DNA from: an uncultured Acetobacterium sp. | Lineage (GTDB): Bacteria > Bacillota > Clostridia > Eubacteriales > Eubacteriaceae | Reading direction: 5' to 3' | DNA length: 64,000 nucleotides | Assembly: GCF_963664135.1 (NCBI RefSeq) | Contig: NZ_OY760905.1 | Coordinates: forward strand, 248,001 to 312,000 | In this document: positions 63,537-64,000 of the stretch, one piece after another | How the letters are laid out: every line of letters starts with the position of its first letter | How positions within the stretch are numbered: position 1 is the first letter of the stretch | Position numbers and translations under genes: made by a program | Notes under the pieces: model-generated | What the model was told of the DNA's origin: nothing | What the model saw: the letters and a program-made list of their open reading frames with translations, nothing else | The model's database searches: none

Positions 63537-64000
63537 CTATTTGATTAATTGCGATATTTTAACACTTTTTGTGTGCTCAATGGGTTCCCAAATATCAATC
63601 GGTCTGATTAAACAGACGATATTAATCGGAATCCAGGAGATCAGATAGAACCAGAATGAAAATAAGGAATTACGGTTGAGTTGTTTAATCTCCTTGTTTT
63701 CCAGCCACAGCACCATAATTGTGAAAATAATACTTAAAAGCATACCGCCGACTGCAAAAAAAATGGCAACATTCAGTGCAGTGGACCAGACGCTGGTGGT
63801 AATATACAGCATCCCTAAGATGATAAACGAACAAACGGTGTAGATAAAGGTTAGTACCTGAACATAGGGAGCGATCAGGTAAATGATCATATCAATTGCA
63901 CAAAAGTTTTTATCCTTTTTATAACTAGCAAATAGTTCTTTGGAATAGCGTTCAAAGCACTGAATGATACCAGTCGACCAACGTTTTCGCTGCGACCAGG
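63537..64000 (-). CDS. GT2 membrane glycosyltransferase, C-terminal part (cut by window edge)
   Basis: The frame is open to the window end, giving the last 153 residues. The first visible residues are WSQRKRWSTGIIQCFERY, which contain the (Q/R)xxRW motif of processive GT2 enzymes such as hyaluronan- or cellulose-type synthases. About four membrane segments follow, and a short cytosolic tail ends at 63537. The acceptor polymer cannot be told. An internal ATG at 63890 is not the start. Confidence 0.85.
   Translation of the reverse strand, partial: WSQRKRWSTGIIQCFERYSKELFASYKKDKNFCAIDMIIYLIAPYVQVLTFIYTVCSFIILGMLYITTSVWSTALNVAIFFAVGGMLLSIIFTIMVLWLENKEIKQLNRNSLFSFWFYLISWIPINIVCLIRPIDIWEPIEHTKSVKISQLIK

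Noticed and set aside
1..64000. CRISPR arrays, tRNA, rRNA or prophage
   Set aside because: No evenly spaced direct repeats, no cloverleaf or rRNA segments and no phage structural genes were recognised on reading both strands.

Overview
The window looks like chromosomal DNA from an anaerobic, low-to-moderate-GC Firmicute of the Eubacteriaceae type, and an Acetobacterium-like acetogen is the best guess. The reasons are strong AGGAGG ribosome binding sites with several TTG starts, a uroporphyrinogen-decarboxylase-fold (MtaA/MtvB-type) methyltransferase, small ferredoxin-like and iron-sulfur proteins, clostridial ChW-repeat exoproteins, and many c-di-GMP proteins. The organism call is inference; no rRNA, tRNA or CRISPR array was seen.

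Layout. 1-4.6 kb: small stress-type genes (GNAT acetyltransferases, transglutaminase-like protein, DsbA/FrnE-like oxidoreductase, DUF4177, ferredoxin-like protein) with a gene remnant. 4.7-34.7 kb: five c-di-GMP proteins (GGDEF, a GGDKF variant, an HD-GYP response regulator with its multi-PAS kinase, a GGDEF+HD-GYP hybrid, a sensor GGDEF) interspersed with an M13 lipoprotein peptidase, a ChW exoprotein, cysK, an S41 peptidase, HelD, YbaK, a secreted phosphatidylserine-decarboxylase-like protein, a LysR regulator, a molbindin, a corrinoid-type methyltransferase, a GyrI-like protein and a Crp/Fnr regulator. 34.9-47.5 kb: TspO-like protein, PutP-type symporter, CPA1 antiporter, an ABC-2 exporter with a MalT-like LuxR regulator, and a TetR/aldo-keto reductase pair with matching operators. 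47.5-54.5 kb: a divergent SorC-type regulator and an operon of APH-fold kinase, a 1019-residue fusion (two class II aldolase domains, BON-like domain, GlpA-like FAD domain, BFD-like Fe-S domain), a second FAD oxidoreductase and DUF1667. 54.7-61 kb: a ChW-SGNH hydrolase, then an operon of Ser/Thr kinase, double-FHA protein, a membrane protein with an octad threonine array, and a VanY-type peptidase. 61-64 kb: HhH-like protein, frameshifted maf, an unknown, dCMP deaminase and the end of a GT2 glycosyltransferase.

Two things stand out. First, a seven-copy family of imperfectly palindromic repeats (52-260 bp, TAGG...CCTA ends) lies with the same end facing a gene in all seven cases. In six of seven it stops 26-31 nt before the start codon, and for at least three copies a good promoter lies just outside it, so the element would be transcribed as 5' leader. 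Three copies carry an extra double-hairpin module placed in either of two arms. Second, the kinase-FHA-threonine array-VanY operon reads as a complete phospho-threonine signalling module, with seven exact 8-residue repeats of T-E-x-x whose codons have diverged.

Other structure: a 5' group II intron fragment directly after a terminator, a truncated and frameshifted DUF3786 gene, palindromic operators for the SorC and TetR systems, and two candidate structured RNAs.
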